64,000 nucleotides of DNA from Polytrichum commune (GCA_950295325.1 OX485804.1:65192533-65256532), one strand, 5' to 3'. Numbered from the stretch's first letter, positions 23,721 through 35,239 are shown. Numbers and translations are program-made. The notes: generated by a model not told the origin, from the sequence alone.

Positions 23721-24099
23721 CAACAAATGCACACGTCCAAAAAACATAACCAAATCATGTGAGGTCTGATTTTCAATCCGATTTTTATTGATGCTTTATA
23801 ATAGGTGTGCTCATGCTACGCAAATTTTGTTGTGTAAATCTAATCAATAGAACATGAAAAAAAAACCAAGTAACACCCACATACCTTCCTACACCCTATG
23901 GTTGGGCGACACGTGCCCATTACCAAACCTAGTGGTCAAGCCATGACATGGTCATCAAATATGGGTGATAATCAAGAGCTTCAAACACCGTTCAGTATAT
24001 CTTGGCGGAAGGAAGTCCACGCAATGACTCATGCAGAAGACAATGAGTTTATTCAACGACTTTACTTCGCAAAAAAACTTCAATGGTACATTATTTAGG

Positions 24100-24430
24100 A
24101 GCCCACACTAGATAGAAGAAAGATTGTAGTTTCATTACAAATCAACGCTTTAGGCATGTAACAGACTCAATTGCAAGCTCACATTGCTGGCAGCCCATAA
24201 GATAATCAGTACACTGCGTGTCTCCGGCGTGCTAAATTGTTGCAAACTTGCATGTTGATATTGAAGTAAAAATATCTAGATCCTCGAAGCACATGACAAC
24301 TTACGAGAGGTGGACCAGTTGTACGTCTACGAAGCTGTGCACATTCTAGAGCAGCAGTCTAAAGAACACACAAAAACTGACTTGCGTATGATTACATTCA
24401 AGAGGGCTGCTAGTGACACGCGAGAAGCCT
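24100..24430 (+). pseudogene. Decayed coding remnant, function unknown
   Basis: From about 24,280 an open stretch of roughly 50 codons reads LEAHDNLREVDQLYVYEAVH and then ILEQQSKEHTKTDLRM to a stop at 24,431. It is preceded by a possible acceptor (ATATCTAG) and by a stop-interrupted frame containing LRRAKLLQTCML near 24,220. The composition looks like real protein, but I cannot name a family. Stops and frame breaks suggest a pseudogene. Confidence 0.35.
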
Positions 24431-24528
24431 AGATAGGAAATCCTAGTTTCTTCCTCATTGCGAGAATATAAATGTAGCAACCCGCAGCAACCACACTCGT
24501 TCCCTTTCAAACAAAGCATGCCGCAATT

Positions 24529-24888
24529 CTAGACGTACAGCAGCTTGTGTCTGCCATAACAACCGTAAATATGTCTTTCTTCATCAATTCTCTCATCACT
24601 TCGCAATTTACTGAGTGAAAGAATGGCTGACACTTTTCCAAGGCACTTAGATATATTCTCTGAGTGCTCTCCCACATAAATTTCTTTCTGCATGGCGACC
24701 GAAAATGTCAAGGTCATGTTCTGAATTGTGTGATGAAATTGTTGCAAAGGCAGTGACCACTTTCGTAGTGCTGCCTGCCAAAACCTCTTATTAGAAACCA
24801 TCTGCTGAACGAATGCTCTTGAGGATGCCAGCTCATTGAGGTACTTACGTTCGGCTCCTAAACCGTGAACCCTAAAGCCTAAACACAC
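24529..24888 (-). other. Unrecognised open frame, 119 codons
   Basis: A frame with protein-like composition (LNELASSRAFVQQMVSNKRF, then WQAALRKWSLPLQQF). A good donor-like sequence (GTAAGTACC) lies inside the frame near 24,847 on the minus strand, so an exon boundary there is possible. No domain is recognised. It may be an exon fragment of a lost gene, or chance. Confidence 0.25.
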
Positions 24889-25245
24889 TGTTTGGTCAGC
24901 GTGAGATTACAAGACACACAAGCGCAAGGATTCAAATTGTTACTCACATTTTAGTGTAGTATCAGATTTCGCGGTCGTTTCTCTGACACAGCAGGCCCAC
25001 CACGAAATCCAATTCTGTCCGAATATCCATCCTTGAGAGGTCGGTTGTGTGTGTTAGTTTTCGCAACGTACCATTCAGTGCCATCAGTGTGCAAGGTTGA
25101 AGTCTGCGCTCCAATTTGAAGGGCACAATGTAAATGCACTTTGCGTGAACTTTTTTCCTTTTCCAGAGCCCTTCGCAAAAAGAACAACTTATATTTTTAC
25201 AGTAATACTTTGTCAACATCCTATAGAAGCTTAAAATCAATCAAT

Positions 25246-25470
25246 GAACGGGGAGAACCGACCGCTAGTTACAGATGAACCGGTTGAGTTTGAAAAATAA
25301 CCAGTTGAAGTTCAAGGCTTCAGGAAAATTACCCATCATTTAATGGGAATCTATGGAATATACTTCATGTAATAAATAAACACCCCAAAGATCAGAATAA
25401 GTAACCGGTTGGACTTGGAAACACTAGGATTTTGACCGATTATGCCAAAAACCTCCCCGGACACTGAAAG
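25246..25470 (+). repeat. AACCGGTT repeat family R1, copy 1
   Basis: About 225 bp, starting GGGGAGAACCGACCGCTAG and ending near CCAAAAACCTCCCCGG. It holds AACCGGTT at 25,278 and 25,403, AACCAGTT at 25,299, and a related ACCGATT near the end. Constant landmarks are 'TTCAGGAAAATTAC', 'GGAATCTATGGAATATAC' and 'GGACTTGGAAACACTAGGAT'. It lies about 870 bp upstream of the EF-hand copy 2 start codon. No coding capacity. Confidence 0.85.
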
Positions 25471-26334
25471 CAACACTCATAAGAATCTTCACGAGTTTGG
25501 ATGAATAGAACATACCAATTTGTCTCAATAAAGATCGTGAAGGTATCAAGAAGCTCATGCACAATCCTGCACAATCAAACCCTAGGTGCCGCGTCAGCAG
25601 GACAAATTGGAAAAGTTGCGGCCGGAGCACTTTTGATTGTTTGCATATTCGATTATTCCATTCTTCGAAAGAAGTTTGAGGGCAGGAGATCTCGAATGTA
25701 TCTTAATTACCTGCCAGGTGCAGCTCTCTCCGCTCCCCACGCCACCGGATCGATTGAATCAGTGCGATGGTGCAATATAGTTTTAGTTTCTTATTCGTTT
25801 CTGTCCTTGATTTCCTCCTACTGATCGGTGCCACCTGTCCATCGTTGCCACTTGGCCGCTTCACCTGCATCGGTGGAACCAAGGCTCTCAATTGGCAAAG
25901 TTGAGTTTTAAGTTCATAATCCCTTCTTAGCCTCGTTGTTGGTTCATTCATATCAGGTTCAAATCGAAATTTCTCGTGGAATTTCTCTTTTGAGAAAGTA
26001 GGTGTGCGATTTTTGTAATTGTCCTAAAGCGATTTGGTTTCATTTTGAAGTGTAGCGTACCGTTCTGCTTTTTGTCCTCTTCTTCTCCGACTCAAATCAT
26101 TTTTGCCAGCGATACCATTCCAACTCCCTTGAGCCTTTTGGGACTCGGATACTTTACGCTTGTGTTGGTTGGAATGGATGATCGTTTGCGATGTTGTGCG
26201 TTTTGAGGTCAGGCATGCATTTCTGGTCCTTCATGTTTGGAGTTTGAGGGTTGTTTTTTATTTGCTTATGGAGTTTCTCTGGCAGCACAGTTGTGCCGCA
26301 GATCCGGCAGAGGACGTCGTGATTTGCGGCGAAG
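25471..26334. other. Upstream region of EF-hand copy 2
   Basis: Presumed promoter and leader of the plus-strand EF-hand gene. No clear TATA box was assigned. Antisense frames here are unrecognised. Confidence 0.35.
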
Positions 26335-29300
26335 ATGGCGACAGTAATGGATGGGAAAGCCTTGAAGGCGTTCGTGGAGAACGACCAAACTTGGTCCAAA
26401 TTTGTGGACGAGAAGTTTGCGAGTCTCGATAAGAACCATACGGGCACATTGACACACGGTGATATGGAGCCCGCCATCGCTGGAGTGGGAAAAGCTTTGG
26501 GTCTTCCTCCCATGGGCGCTGACCCCGAAACGGACCACATCTACACTGAGGTTTCTTTTTACTTTTTGTCCGTTCACTCTTTTGCAGCCATAGTGACTTT
26601 ACCCTGCTTGCATCTCCTTGTTCTCTTCTTCCTTCTATTCTCGGCCTGGTCACATGCTCATGACGTGTCCCAGATTTACAAGAACCAATTCACTTCTAAA
26701 TCCTCGAGTTGAAAGTTGTGGAGTCTTCATTGAAAATCTCCCTCGTGTTGTATAAACGAACTTCATAACGCAGTGCGAAGTAAACTCGTTCAAAGGCTCC
26801 CAACGATTTCGTTCACAACTTTGCACGCATCAACAACTCATTGATATCATTATCAACGAGGATGTTGGCAGTTTCATCTCAGTCGGCGAACTCAATCATG
26901 AGTGACATGTCATCAGAACGACTGTTTCTGGTTCCATCTAATTTTTAAATTTAGATACTACAATTTGACAGCAAATGCTTCTCTCTTTATGGTGATAAGG
27001 GCAACCCGTTTCAACAATCCAAGTACATGCCACTGTCGAAGTCTTACTTTGAAGGGCAAAAACCTCATACATTGTACTTCTCTGTTCTCTGATTGTTTCC
27101 TGTTTGAAATCCAGTCAGTAATGTATTCCCTGTCTTTCATTTTCACCATCGCAAACCTCTAGATTCATCTATCAACACCGATTTCACGTTGATTCATTCT
27201 TATTAAACGACGACCATTGAAACAATACCTACCAAATATAACGTTCCAGTTTTAATCTTTTGTATCTGAGATAGCAGTGAAAAGAAGTTAAACCCTGAAG
27301 GGTATATGATACCTCTGGCTCAACATTGAACACTGGTCACTTGCATTTTAAGATGACATTTGTATTGAGTAGTAGGGCAAGGTGTACTCTTGATCCCCAG
27401 ACATCATTTGAAGAAGATGGTCGTCCTGCAATGTGTTGAGATCACATCAATGGCCTGCGAAAGTGTTACCTATCCTTTGGAGGAAAGGGTGGCTTAATCC
27501 CTAGGCCTTCATCCGGGGTTGAGCTATCTAAGTCGGAATAGTGCTTGGATGGGTGACCTTCCTAGCACTTATACCACTATGGTCCACCCAAACATAGTGG
27601 GAGTTATCCCCATGAACCGCATATTTTCGACCAATCATGTGGGAAAATCTAGGAGTTGCCCTTGAAAGAGATCAGTTCCGGGTCAGATTCTCCGCGCCAG
27701 TTTTAGGTGTTCGCATTTGAAATGTGGCAGTATTCTGCAAGGTCTCTCTAATTCTCGTGAAGTCCGGGCGGCAACATTGGAGTCATCTCTTCTTTTTGTT
27801 TCTACATTTCTATCCCTGTCAACTCTCCTTAAAACCACCGCTGTTATTGCAGATGTTCAGCGAATTCGGTCGCGGAGGCGAGGGTGTAACGAAGCAGACT
27901 TTCTCAACCGTAATGCGTGATATTTTGTTAGGGTTGGGAGATGGACTTGAGAGGGAACCTGTTATCATTTCTCCACTGGACGGAACACAGTTGGAACGAT
28001 GGGCGGCAAGTCCAGAGTTTGAGATCGAGGCCGTGGCGTCTTTCGCGCAGCTTGATACTGATTCCAGTGGACTAATCAAAGCCGGAGCTATCAGGGAGGC
28101 CTTGAAGAAAATCAACGTGGAGCAAGGGATGCCTCCTCAGACCGATCCTTCGGTACTGCATTTATTGCTGGCATTTTCACTCTTGCGCTTACGCCAACAC
28201 TTCCAACACATTCTCCCACTTTCTGCATGGCCTTTTGTAAATTCTGGTTGGGTAGACAACATGAATCCAATAGCTCGACTGGTTGGGACTTATCTCCCCT
28301 TGCAAGCTGTGTGGGCTGAATTCTCACCGAGCCATATTAGTGTTTCCTGCTCTGGTCCACCAAAAAGCTCGGCGAGACTCCCAGGGGAGAAACAATAGCA
28401 ATCAAATTGCCCCGGTTACAGCCGTTACATAGAGTCCACCTCTTAAGTTAGATAGTAGCATGCGGGCGAAGAAACTTCATAATACATGCTAGTTAATACA
28501 TGCTAGTATGGCAAGCATAGACGTTATCCATTTCTTTTATTTGGTTGCGAAGGATTGTGCCAGTGGGAAGAGATCATGCATTCTTCTGCCAGAGCATATG
28601 ACCGTTTATTTTTTAGTTTTCAGCTTGACTAAGTCCTGTTGCAACTGTGCAGGTAGCTGGGCACATAAGCAAGGCATTCCAGACAGCTGGAATAAATCCA
28701 GAGCAAGAGTTAAACCAGATTGATTTCGTGGAGGCATTTAAGAAAGTCGTCATTTCGGTGGCCCAAAGCATGAGGCAGCAGCCACTAACCGTGGCACATA
28801 CAGAAAAGGTTTTTGATGGATCAAGCATCACCAATCTCTTGAAAGACAGGCAGTCATTAGACCTGGTATGTCAAAAACCTTCGCTTAGCTGATTTTGTTC
28901 ATCCTTTTTCTGGCCGCCTTCTTCATGTTGTGAAATTGCAATGATTACGCAAGTGGTTAAGGACAGCTCTCACATGTGACACATGATGTTCTTTTATAAG
29001 TCTACGTGCATCTTCATGTTCATCGCCTGATAGGCCTCCAACAAGCCCAATTTACTTCTTTGATACCTGTTGCTTTCACTCTCTGTACTTTCTATGTATA
29101 ATGTTGTACTCTTCCACAGGCTTTGGGTATGGCATGGGAAATAATGCCAAAAGCAAGTGGAGGGTCTGCACCAAAGAGCTACCTCCGTCTCGGATTCGAC
29201 ACGTTGGCACCGTATGCAGGATTACCTCCTGTTGGGGCAGTCACTGAGGTGTGCATTCTTCCCTCCAATTGGGTTTCTGTTAACTTTCCCTGGGAATTCT

Positions 29301-29901
29301 CTCACTTTTATGAGGAAATCCTCAACGACAGTAGGTCATATGAGGACATGAGGGGCAGGTTAACCAATTAGGTGGATGAATGCTATGTGATTACTCTTTT
29401 GCCTCTTGCCCCCATTCCTACAAAGCAGCAATTTTAGGTTCTAGCATGCTGTAGTTGTCAGGCCAAGTGATATTGTTGGTGTGGTTTTTCTTGATTGCAT
29501 ATGAGGACGGACATCTTCACCCCTAATTGATGACCAAGTCATGGCTTGACCACTATGTCTGGTGATGGACATGTGATAGTCGCTACGTTGGCTTGTTCAG
29601 CACTTACTATAACTCATGGCAGGGCTCCTCACATCCATTACATAGTATTTCAAATGTATGCTTGTCTAATATCCATTTCCGGGACATGGCTGTGCAGATG
29701 GACACTACCGTCAATGATGCATTTAAACTGATAGATGAGGATGCAACCGGGCGGGTAGACAAGCCTGGGTTTGATAAATGCATGCTGGAGGTTCTTGGTG
29801 GAGTTATGCTTCAGCTGCAGGGGAAGCCCATTGGCGTCAAAAGCAGTGCTGTTGTGCCCCCTGACAGGACCGGAAGTATTGCGTCTGGCGTGCCCTTTTA
29901 A
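26335..29901 (+). CDS. EF-hand family calcium-binding protein, copy 2, five exons
   Basis: Paralogue of the minus-strand gene at 10,833-12,972, also 353 residues. Exons: 26335-26550, 27853-28152, 28653-28865, 29120-29248 and 29698-29901; every intron is GT-AG and phase 0. Exon lengths (216, 300, 213, 129, 204) are identical to those of copy 1. The first loop, DKNHTGTLTHGD, is canonical apart from D at position 12. DTDSSGLIKAGA has alanine at 12. The exon 3 region is degenerate. DEDATGRVDKPG has glycine at 12. The protein starts MATVMDGKALKAFVENDQTW and ends SIASGVPF. Introns are longer than in copy 1 (1,302, 500, 254 and 449 bp), and intron 1 holds a 5S-like fragment. Likely a soluble calcium-responsive protein; partner unknown. 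The last exon is about 70% identical to copy 1 by eye. Confidence 0.9.
27475..27640 (+). repeat. 5S rRNA-derived fragment in intron 1 of EF-hand copy 2
   Basis: The run GGATGGGTGACC at 27,547-27,558 equals the C box (internal promoter) of plant 5S rRNA. It is preceded by GTTGAGC (5S has GTTAAGC) and a TAGTGCTT block in the correct order and near-correct spacing. The 5' half of 5S is not recognisable. It could be a 5S pseudogene, a 5S-derived SINE, or a piece of a Cassandra-type TRIM, whose LTRs carry 5S sequence. It lies in the sense direction of the host gene. Confidence 0.6.
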
Positions 29902-31540
29902 AGCTGCCAATGCTTTAAAAGCTGTGCACTCTCTTCAAGCCTCTGTGGCGAGGTAAAAGTGAAAATTCACGGTCCGCATTCTCTTCACAGATTTGCAAGT
30001 CATGTGTTCACAGCCTAACGTAGATACTAGTCTTTTTAGCTCTTGTGTGTGGATGTACAAATGCATTGATTGCTTCCTAGCTGTATTCTGAAGCTCAGGT
30101 GCTCATCACTGCTCACCTGCATTTGTTGCAGGTATGTACAAAAACTGTTGTATAATTTAATTGGTGCTGGCCGTGTGACTCGGAATCTTCCCCTTTTCTT
30201 TGCATTCTTGTTCGGGGAGGGAAGTTTTGACACACTGCCACCAACTACTTTGTGTACTGTTCCACAATGGCAGTTTATGTGGGTTTGACTTGAATTTCTT
30301 TTTTTCACTTTTTCATGTCATCACTATGCAACATCCTATCAACTCTGACAGATTCTAAAACTCAAACATTCACCGGAGACCATCAGTGCTACTCAAGTAA
30401 TCTAGAGCTCGGACATTTTGCCTCTATTGAAAACTTGGTGAATTTTGTTGAATCATAAGGTTTATCAGATGCAAACAAAAATCTAATACATCCCCAATGT
30501 CTTGAACTGTATATATTACCAAATTCACACTTTTCAAGATGAGATCAACACCCTACCTTGAAACTGGAGAGAGGGTCGTATGCGAATTGTTGAATGTGAG
30601 CGTACCTCTCATCCAACCAATAAGTACTTAACCCCCATAGGTTTGCTGCCAATTCATCTCAGATGACCTTCAGTAGACTAATTAGGGGTCTTGAAAGCTA
30701 ATTCCCGTTTCAAATCAACTAAAAAAAGTAACCTCCAGGCTGCAGACTATTTCAGGGCTTTTACAATGCTCGTATACATTAATTTTCCCCTCTCCCTCGA
30801 AATGCATCATGAAACAGTACTCTCATCTTCGCTCCACATGGATGACTGAAGTTATACCCCATATATATGATCTGTTTTGTGATGAATTTACTATGTTATG
30901 TGATTTTCAGCTCGTCCCTAATTTGTCACAATATTTGAGCCTGAACTTGAAATTTCAAATTTGCAACCCTGCTGGAAGTCCATATTGCTTTTTCCTGTAT
31001 GCATTACAAATATGATGTGCAGTAGATAACTACGAACAGTCTCCGGCTTGTGTAGTATAGGACAACGAGCTCTGAGCCCAATCGCAGTGATGGTTGCTCC
31101 AACTCATGCCATTGATCAGCCTGATTGAGAACATAGCACACCTCAGGAATACAAATCCATGTTGTAGTACAAAAGATGAGATCAATTCTCTTGCAGTTTC
31201 CATCAAACCGAATTAGACAATGAAATCTGCAGGGCTGCAATTGCAATGTCAGGCCGGGAAAGGGAATGCATTACCCACTACATCAGTGGTTCGGAAACAA
31301 ACAACCACGATAGTCGAAGAACTTTCTTCTATATATAAATTTCTTCTATAATATGTCATGCAGGGATCATTTCCATAAATTCCACAACATTTTCCTAGTC
31401 ACCATGGAAGCTGGAACGATCCGACGTCTTTGTGTCTTTGCCTGTACCATTGTAGGAAGCTCACACATTAGTCGAAATAGCCTATACACTTGGTATCCAG
31501 CCATTCGCCCCTTCACCTGCCCAGCTCCTCAGGCTGCTCT
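29902..31540. other. 3' flank of EF-hand copy 2 and intergenic DNA
   Basis: Presumed 3' untranslated region followed by intergenic DNA. The block 30,590-30,780 resembles 37,740-37,900 (shared ATAGGTTTG, 'ATTCATCTCA.ATGACCT', TTTCAGGGCTT). A TATATATAAA stretch at about 31,330 could be a TATA box for the following gene. No further gene is supported. Confidence 0.45.
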
Positions 31541-31692
31541 TGTTATAAGATGCACACGCTCACACACCAACCTCACATCAATCCATCAGCATAGCAACGG
31601 CAGATCGGGTAAGCACCCTTGGTCATAAATTCACATCCAGAATCGCATATTTGTGTGCACATTAATTGTGTTACCAGTTTCTTTAGTGCAGC
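31541..31692 (+). promoter_or_regulatory. Likely promoter edge and leader intron of the small secreted protein gene
   Basis: TTATAAGATG at about 31,541 is a possible TATA element. A donor-like GGGTAAGCACC near 31,611 and an acceptor-like TTCTTTAGTGCAG ending at 31,690 would remove an 80-bp leader intron. Both are inferences from motif only. Confidence 0.3.
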
Positions 31693-31760
31693 GAATTTCA
31701 CAAGTTTCGGAGTCGATTCGGATTCATTGACATTTTTCGGAGTTCAAGAGCACGGAGGAA

Positions 31761-32189
31761 ATGGCACGGATTTCTTCCAGTCTCTCTTTTGTGAGCATCA
31801 TGACTGCGAGCATTGTTTTGGCGCTATGTTGGCTGATCATGGGGTCCTCCGCAAGGCCGGCACACATCGAGAAGCAGATGCCTGCAAGTGGATTGGATTA
31901 CCCACGGACGCTGATGATCCCGAAAGTGGATGTATCTTTTGAAACCACTGGGGTTAGGTCGCCGCCATCTGGTCCCAATCCGGAGGGTAATTTCATGGTG
32001 AACGCAGCTAGCAGGTCAAGTTCAGAGGCACCGGGGACTGTGTCGACGATGAAGACAGTAGTAAGCCCTCATGTAATTGTATCTGGCGAGCTGGAGTCTG
32101 ACTCCATTGAACTGCGAGCAGGACAGGCAGTCGAAGTGACGGACGAGTTGCAGATCCTCAATATCTATGGCGATGATCTGCAGGTTTAA
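31761..32189 (+). CDS. Small secreted protein with CLE/PIP-like proline motif
   Basis: Single open frame of 142 residues. Residues 1-31 form a likely signal peptide (hydrophobic IVLALCWLIMG followed by SSA). The rest is hydrophilic, with few prolines except residues 66-77, RSPPSGPNPEGN. That 12-mer resembles the CLE peptide pattern (R-x-x-P-S-G-P-N-P-x-H-N), but has Pro at position 3 and Gly instead of His at 11, and unlike most CLE precursors it is followed by 65 more residues. It also recalls other hydroxyproline peptide families (PIP, IDA-like). It ends in an acidic, LNIYGDDLQV tail. A poly(A) signal AATAAA lies at 32,455. Function is not established; a peptide-precursor role is inference. 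Confidence 0.6.
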   Translation: MARISSSLSFVSIMTASIVLALCWLIMGSSARPAHIEKQMPASGLDYPRTLMIPKVDVSFETTGVRSPPSGPNPEGNFMVNAASRSSSEAPGTVSTMKTVVSPHVIVSGELESDSIELRAGQAVEVTDELQILNIYGDDLQV

Positions 32190-32454
32190 TCCTGCATCTG
32201 ATCGATGCACACGACGAGGTATTGATCTTCACCGTGCATCGTAACTGCACCAATTATACCTTCATCACCATCTATATCTTGATCAGAGATCGACACAACA
32301 TAAAACAACATCCAGGAACTTTCCAAATTTCAGTTCCAGCCAGTTGCATGATGCCGAATTGCAGTCACCAAGACATGAATCTGTTCCCCGGTAGCTGCTG
32401 TCCATCCCCAATCGAATTGCGGCAGAGCTTCCCTCAATAAGTCCAAAGCTTCAG

Positions 32455-32460
32455 AATAAA
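32455..32460 (+). terminator. Polyadenylation signal AATAAA
   Basis: Canonical AATAAA about 265 bp after the stop codon of the small secreted protein gene, on the same strand. Confidence 0.45.
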
Positions 32461-32738
32461 CATTTGATAACTAATTGCACAGTTGTGCGATCGTCCAGCC
32501 CGCAGCTTGGTTTTTGTTTAAAACGATTAAAAACTAAAACTAAATATATTTATTTAAAACAATATTTTCTGGTTTGGTTAACTTTCTTGAATCAGAAATG
32601 TATCATCCTCTGACATTACCGTTAGGCTAGTGGCTCCGGAACACCTTTAATTTGACACCTGCATGAAGTGTACCCGTGGTACGCGTACCGGCAATAACAA
32701 CAACAACAAACAACATGATGCTTCTCGTTGGCCACCAA

Positions 32739-32870
32739 CACTACTAGGAAAGGTGGGTCTACATGACACACCAATCTAACATGAAGTGTTTGAAATGATA
32801 CTAATCGATGTCATTATGGACACTTTGTGTTAGATTGGCGTGTCATGTAGACCCAACTTTACTATGAGTG
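32739..32870. mobile_element. CACTA-type MITE with CAA target duplication
   Basis: A 132-bp foldback with arms of about 50 bp. The left end is CACTACTAGGAAAGGTGGGT; the reverse-complemented right end is CACTCATAGTAAAGTTGGGT. Both continue 'CTACATGACAC' and 'CCAATCTAACA'. It is flanked by CAA at 32,736-32,738 and 32,871-32,873. CACT termini and a 3-bp duplication are the hallmark of CACTA (En/Spm) elements; no transposase is present. Confidence 0.8.
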
Positions 32871-32924
32871 CAAGCATAGCAAGAGAATGTTGCAACTTTT
32901 CATGCCAGTTAGAATACAACTATT

Positions 32925-34215
32925 TGACATGTATATACTGTATATATATATATATATATATACATGTTGATATAGCAATTCTCAGCTGCATCTTGAACAT
33001 GAACATACATCTTTAATCCAACAACATTTTAAATGAAGTCTACTAATAAGTTATGATCATAGTGCACATGATCTTCCAAGAAACTTATAACACATTGTGT
33101 GATTAGCTCACAATGGTGTTCCGGTTTTGTTGTGATGCATGTTACACAAACACACTGAATGCATAACTCCCAGAGCAGCAACCCTTCCCTTTTGAAACAT
33201 TTGAATATTTTAAATCACTTACGATCCATGATTCTAATGAATTGATGATTTATTATTTCAGAGTGACTAACATGCTTGGAAAGAGGGCATTGAGAAGACT
33301 CCATCGATGCCATTTTGTGAAAAGGTTAACACTTCCAAATGTCAATGTTCTTAAAACCAATTGGAAGCATTTGTTTTCTAAGCACGGGTCACCATAGATA
33401 CCCTTAAAATTATTTTTTGCACTTCTAAGAAAAATCCCAAAACTCTTGAGATTTTGATCCTAAAAATGTATGATACGAAAGTTGCTCCAAGTTAATGCTT
33501 ATGCTTAAAAATGTTTTAGCAGCTCCAAATCATGTTCTAAGGACCCTGACCCTTGCAGGTGGTACAAATAGCTGCCTCCCGGAGTAGAAATTGTGTCAAA
33601 TCTTTGATACAAGCTACGGCAAGAAATAACACTAACATGATGCTTAAACTATCTAGTTGAATAGCAATATTAGAATGCAATAGCTCTTCATACTCAATTG
33701 TAGAATGCTACAGTTGACATGTGCCGAATACATATCCCAAAGAGATCTCTAATAACACTAACATGATGCTTCACTATCTAGCTGAATGGCAATATTAGAA
33801 TGCTATAGTTGACATGTGCCGAATACATATCCCAAAAAAGATCTCCAAACTGCAACGGAAATAAAGACTGAGTTTGTAGAAATATTTTTCTCATTGTGCA
33901 CATTGATGATCTTCTAAAGAGCATATAACAAGTGGAGTCACCTTACAATGCCAGTGTTCCAATTCTGCTGTGGTGCATAGTATGAAAACAATATGTAGAT
34001 TAAAATCCCGAGTTCATTAATCCACCTCGTAACAAACTATATTCTATCTGCATCTTGAACAAGAATCTCATATTGAAGCAGGAATATATATACCCAAAGA
34101 CATCTTTAAGCAATATTGTAAACGAAGATTGGATATATAGAAAATCTATCTCTCCATGTGGATGTGATCTTTCAAGAAAATTTTAACATGTCTCAATAGG
34201 TCATGCCAATGTTTC
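32925..34215. repeat. Degenerate repeat array with one recent tandem duplication
   Basis: The block order CATCTTGAAC, ACATCTTTAA, then GATCTTYNAAGAAA with TATAACA and CAATG.TGTTCC recurs near 32,990-33,125, 33,905-33,965 and 34,050-34,205 in varying completeness. A cleaner duplication covers about 33,627-33,750 and 33,751-33,845 (TAGCTGAATGGCAATATTAG; 'GACATGTGCCGAATACATAT'). A TA microsatellite lies at 32,938-32,962. Confidence 0.55.
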
Positions 34216-35239
34216 CCCCCCCCCCATCACTATCTACAACACTCTTCTATTGCTCCCTAGCAAGGGGCATGCCATGCAGTGTCGGAAGAAGAGCATACAT
34301 TTTTCAAAAAGAAAAAGGACCAGACATGTGGATCCTTCCCTCCCTTGCCTACCTTCCTCCCACCCTTGAGATTACTCTTGCGTCCTCCAAGTACAAAACA
34401 ACAACACTCTAAACAACAGCACATGCAAAGAAAACCTTAGTCTAGATATTCATGCTCACCCATCTCAGGAAACCCAATGTCTCAAGCTCCAGGCAGTTGG
34501 GTTCTTGAGAGCTTGAAATGTGAGGTTGTTTTCAATGCAGAGCCAAATCCCAAGAACCAAATCTCTCCCCAATTGTGATGCATAGAGACTCGAGGATTTC
34601 TCTGAAACTCAAAATCCCAGAGCCTCAAACACACTATTTTGTTATCTTGCAATTGAGCAGCGCTTCAGACGTCACCAAGATAGGGCCACAATATCACCAA
34701 CATAAACATCAATTGCCTCTGATAAGGGTTTAGTCCTTTGAGTTCCCACAAGCTCTGAAGAAACCTCTGAAAAGTGTTGTGTGTCAGATGGACCTAGAAC
34801 ATGAAGGAACATAGTGCTTGAATATGCCAATCAGTCTCATCTGCAGACATTCTTCAATTGGAAATCTGAAGAACTCCTTTGGAAATTGGCAGAACACTTT
34901 GGTGTAGGTCCTGAGATGACCAATGTGACCAAATCAATGAGACCTTGACAATTACAAGATTACTTGTTTTCTCTTCTTTTGTGGAGACAGAAGGCTAGAT
35001 TCAAACTGTACATGCATTGAAATGAGCTGAAGACACACCACGCCCACTTGGAGGGAAGGCCCCTTCATTGCAACTTTAGTTTTGGCTTTCAGGTTTCCTT
35101 TCCAGTGAAACTATGAAGGTGGTCTAGAGTGGAGGACAATTTTTTATCTCCATTAAGAGCCCCAAACTGAGAATTCTTGATACAAAATCTAGACATGATG
35201 CATCTCCCCCAAAGATCTCCATGGTGATGAGGGCAAGTC
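34216..35239. other. Intergenic DNA, no gene recognised
   Basis: Begins with a run of 11 C (34,215-34,225). The sequence is balanced in composition with short open frames only; nothing could be assigned. Confidence 0.4.

Noticed and set aside
26154-26653. Minus-strand frames opposite exon 1 of EF-hand copy 2
   Set aside because: They are antisense shadows of a clear spliced exon.
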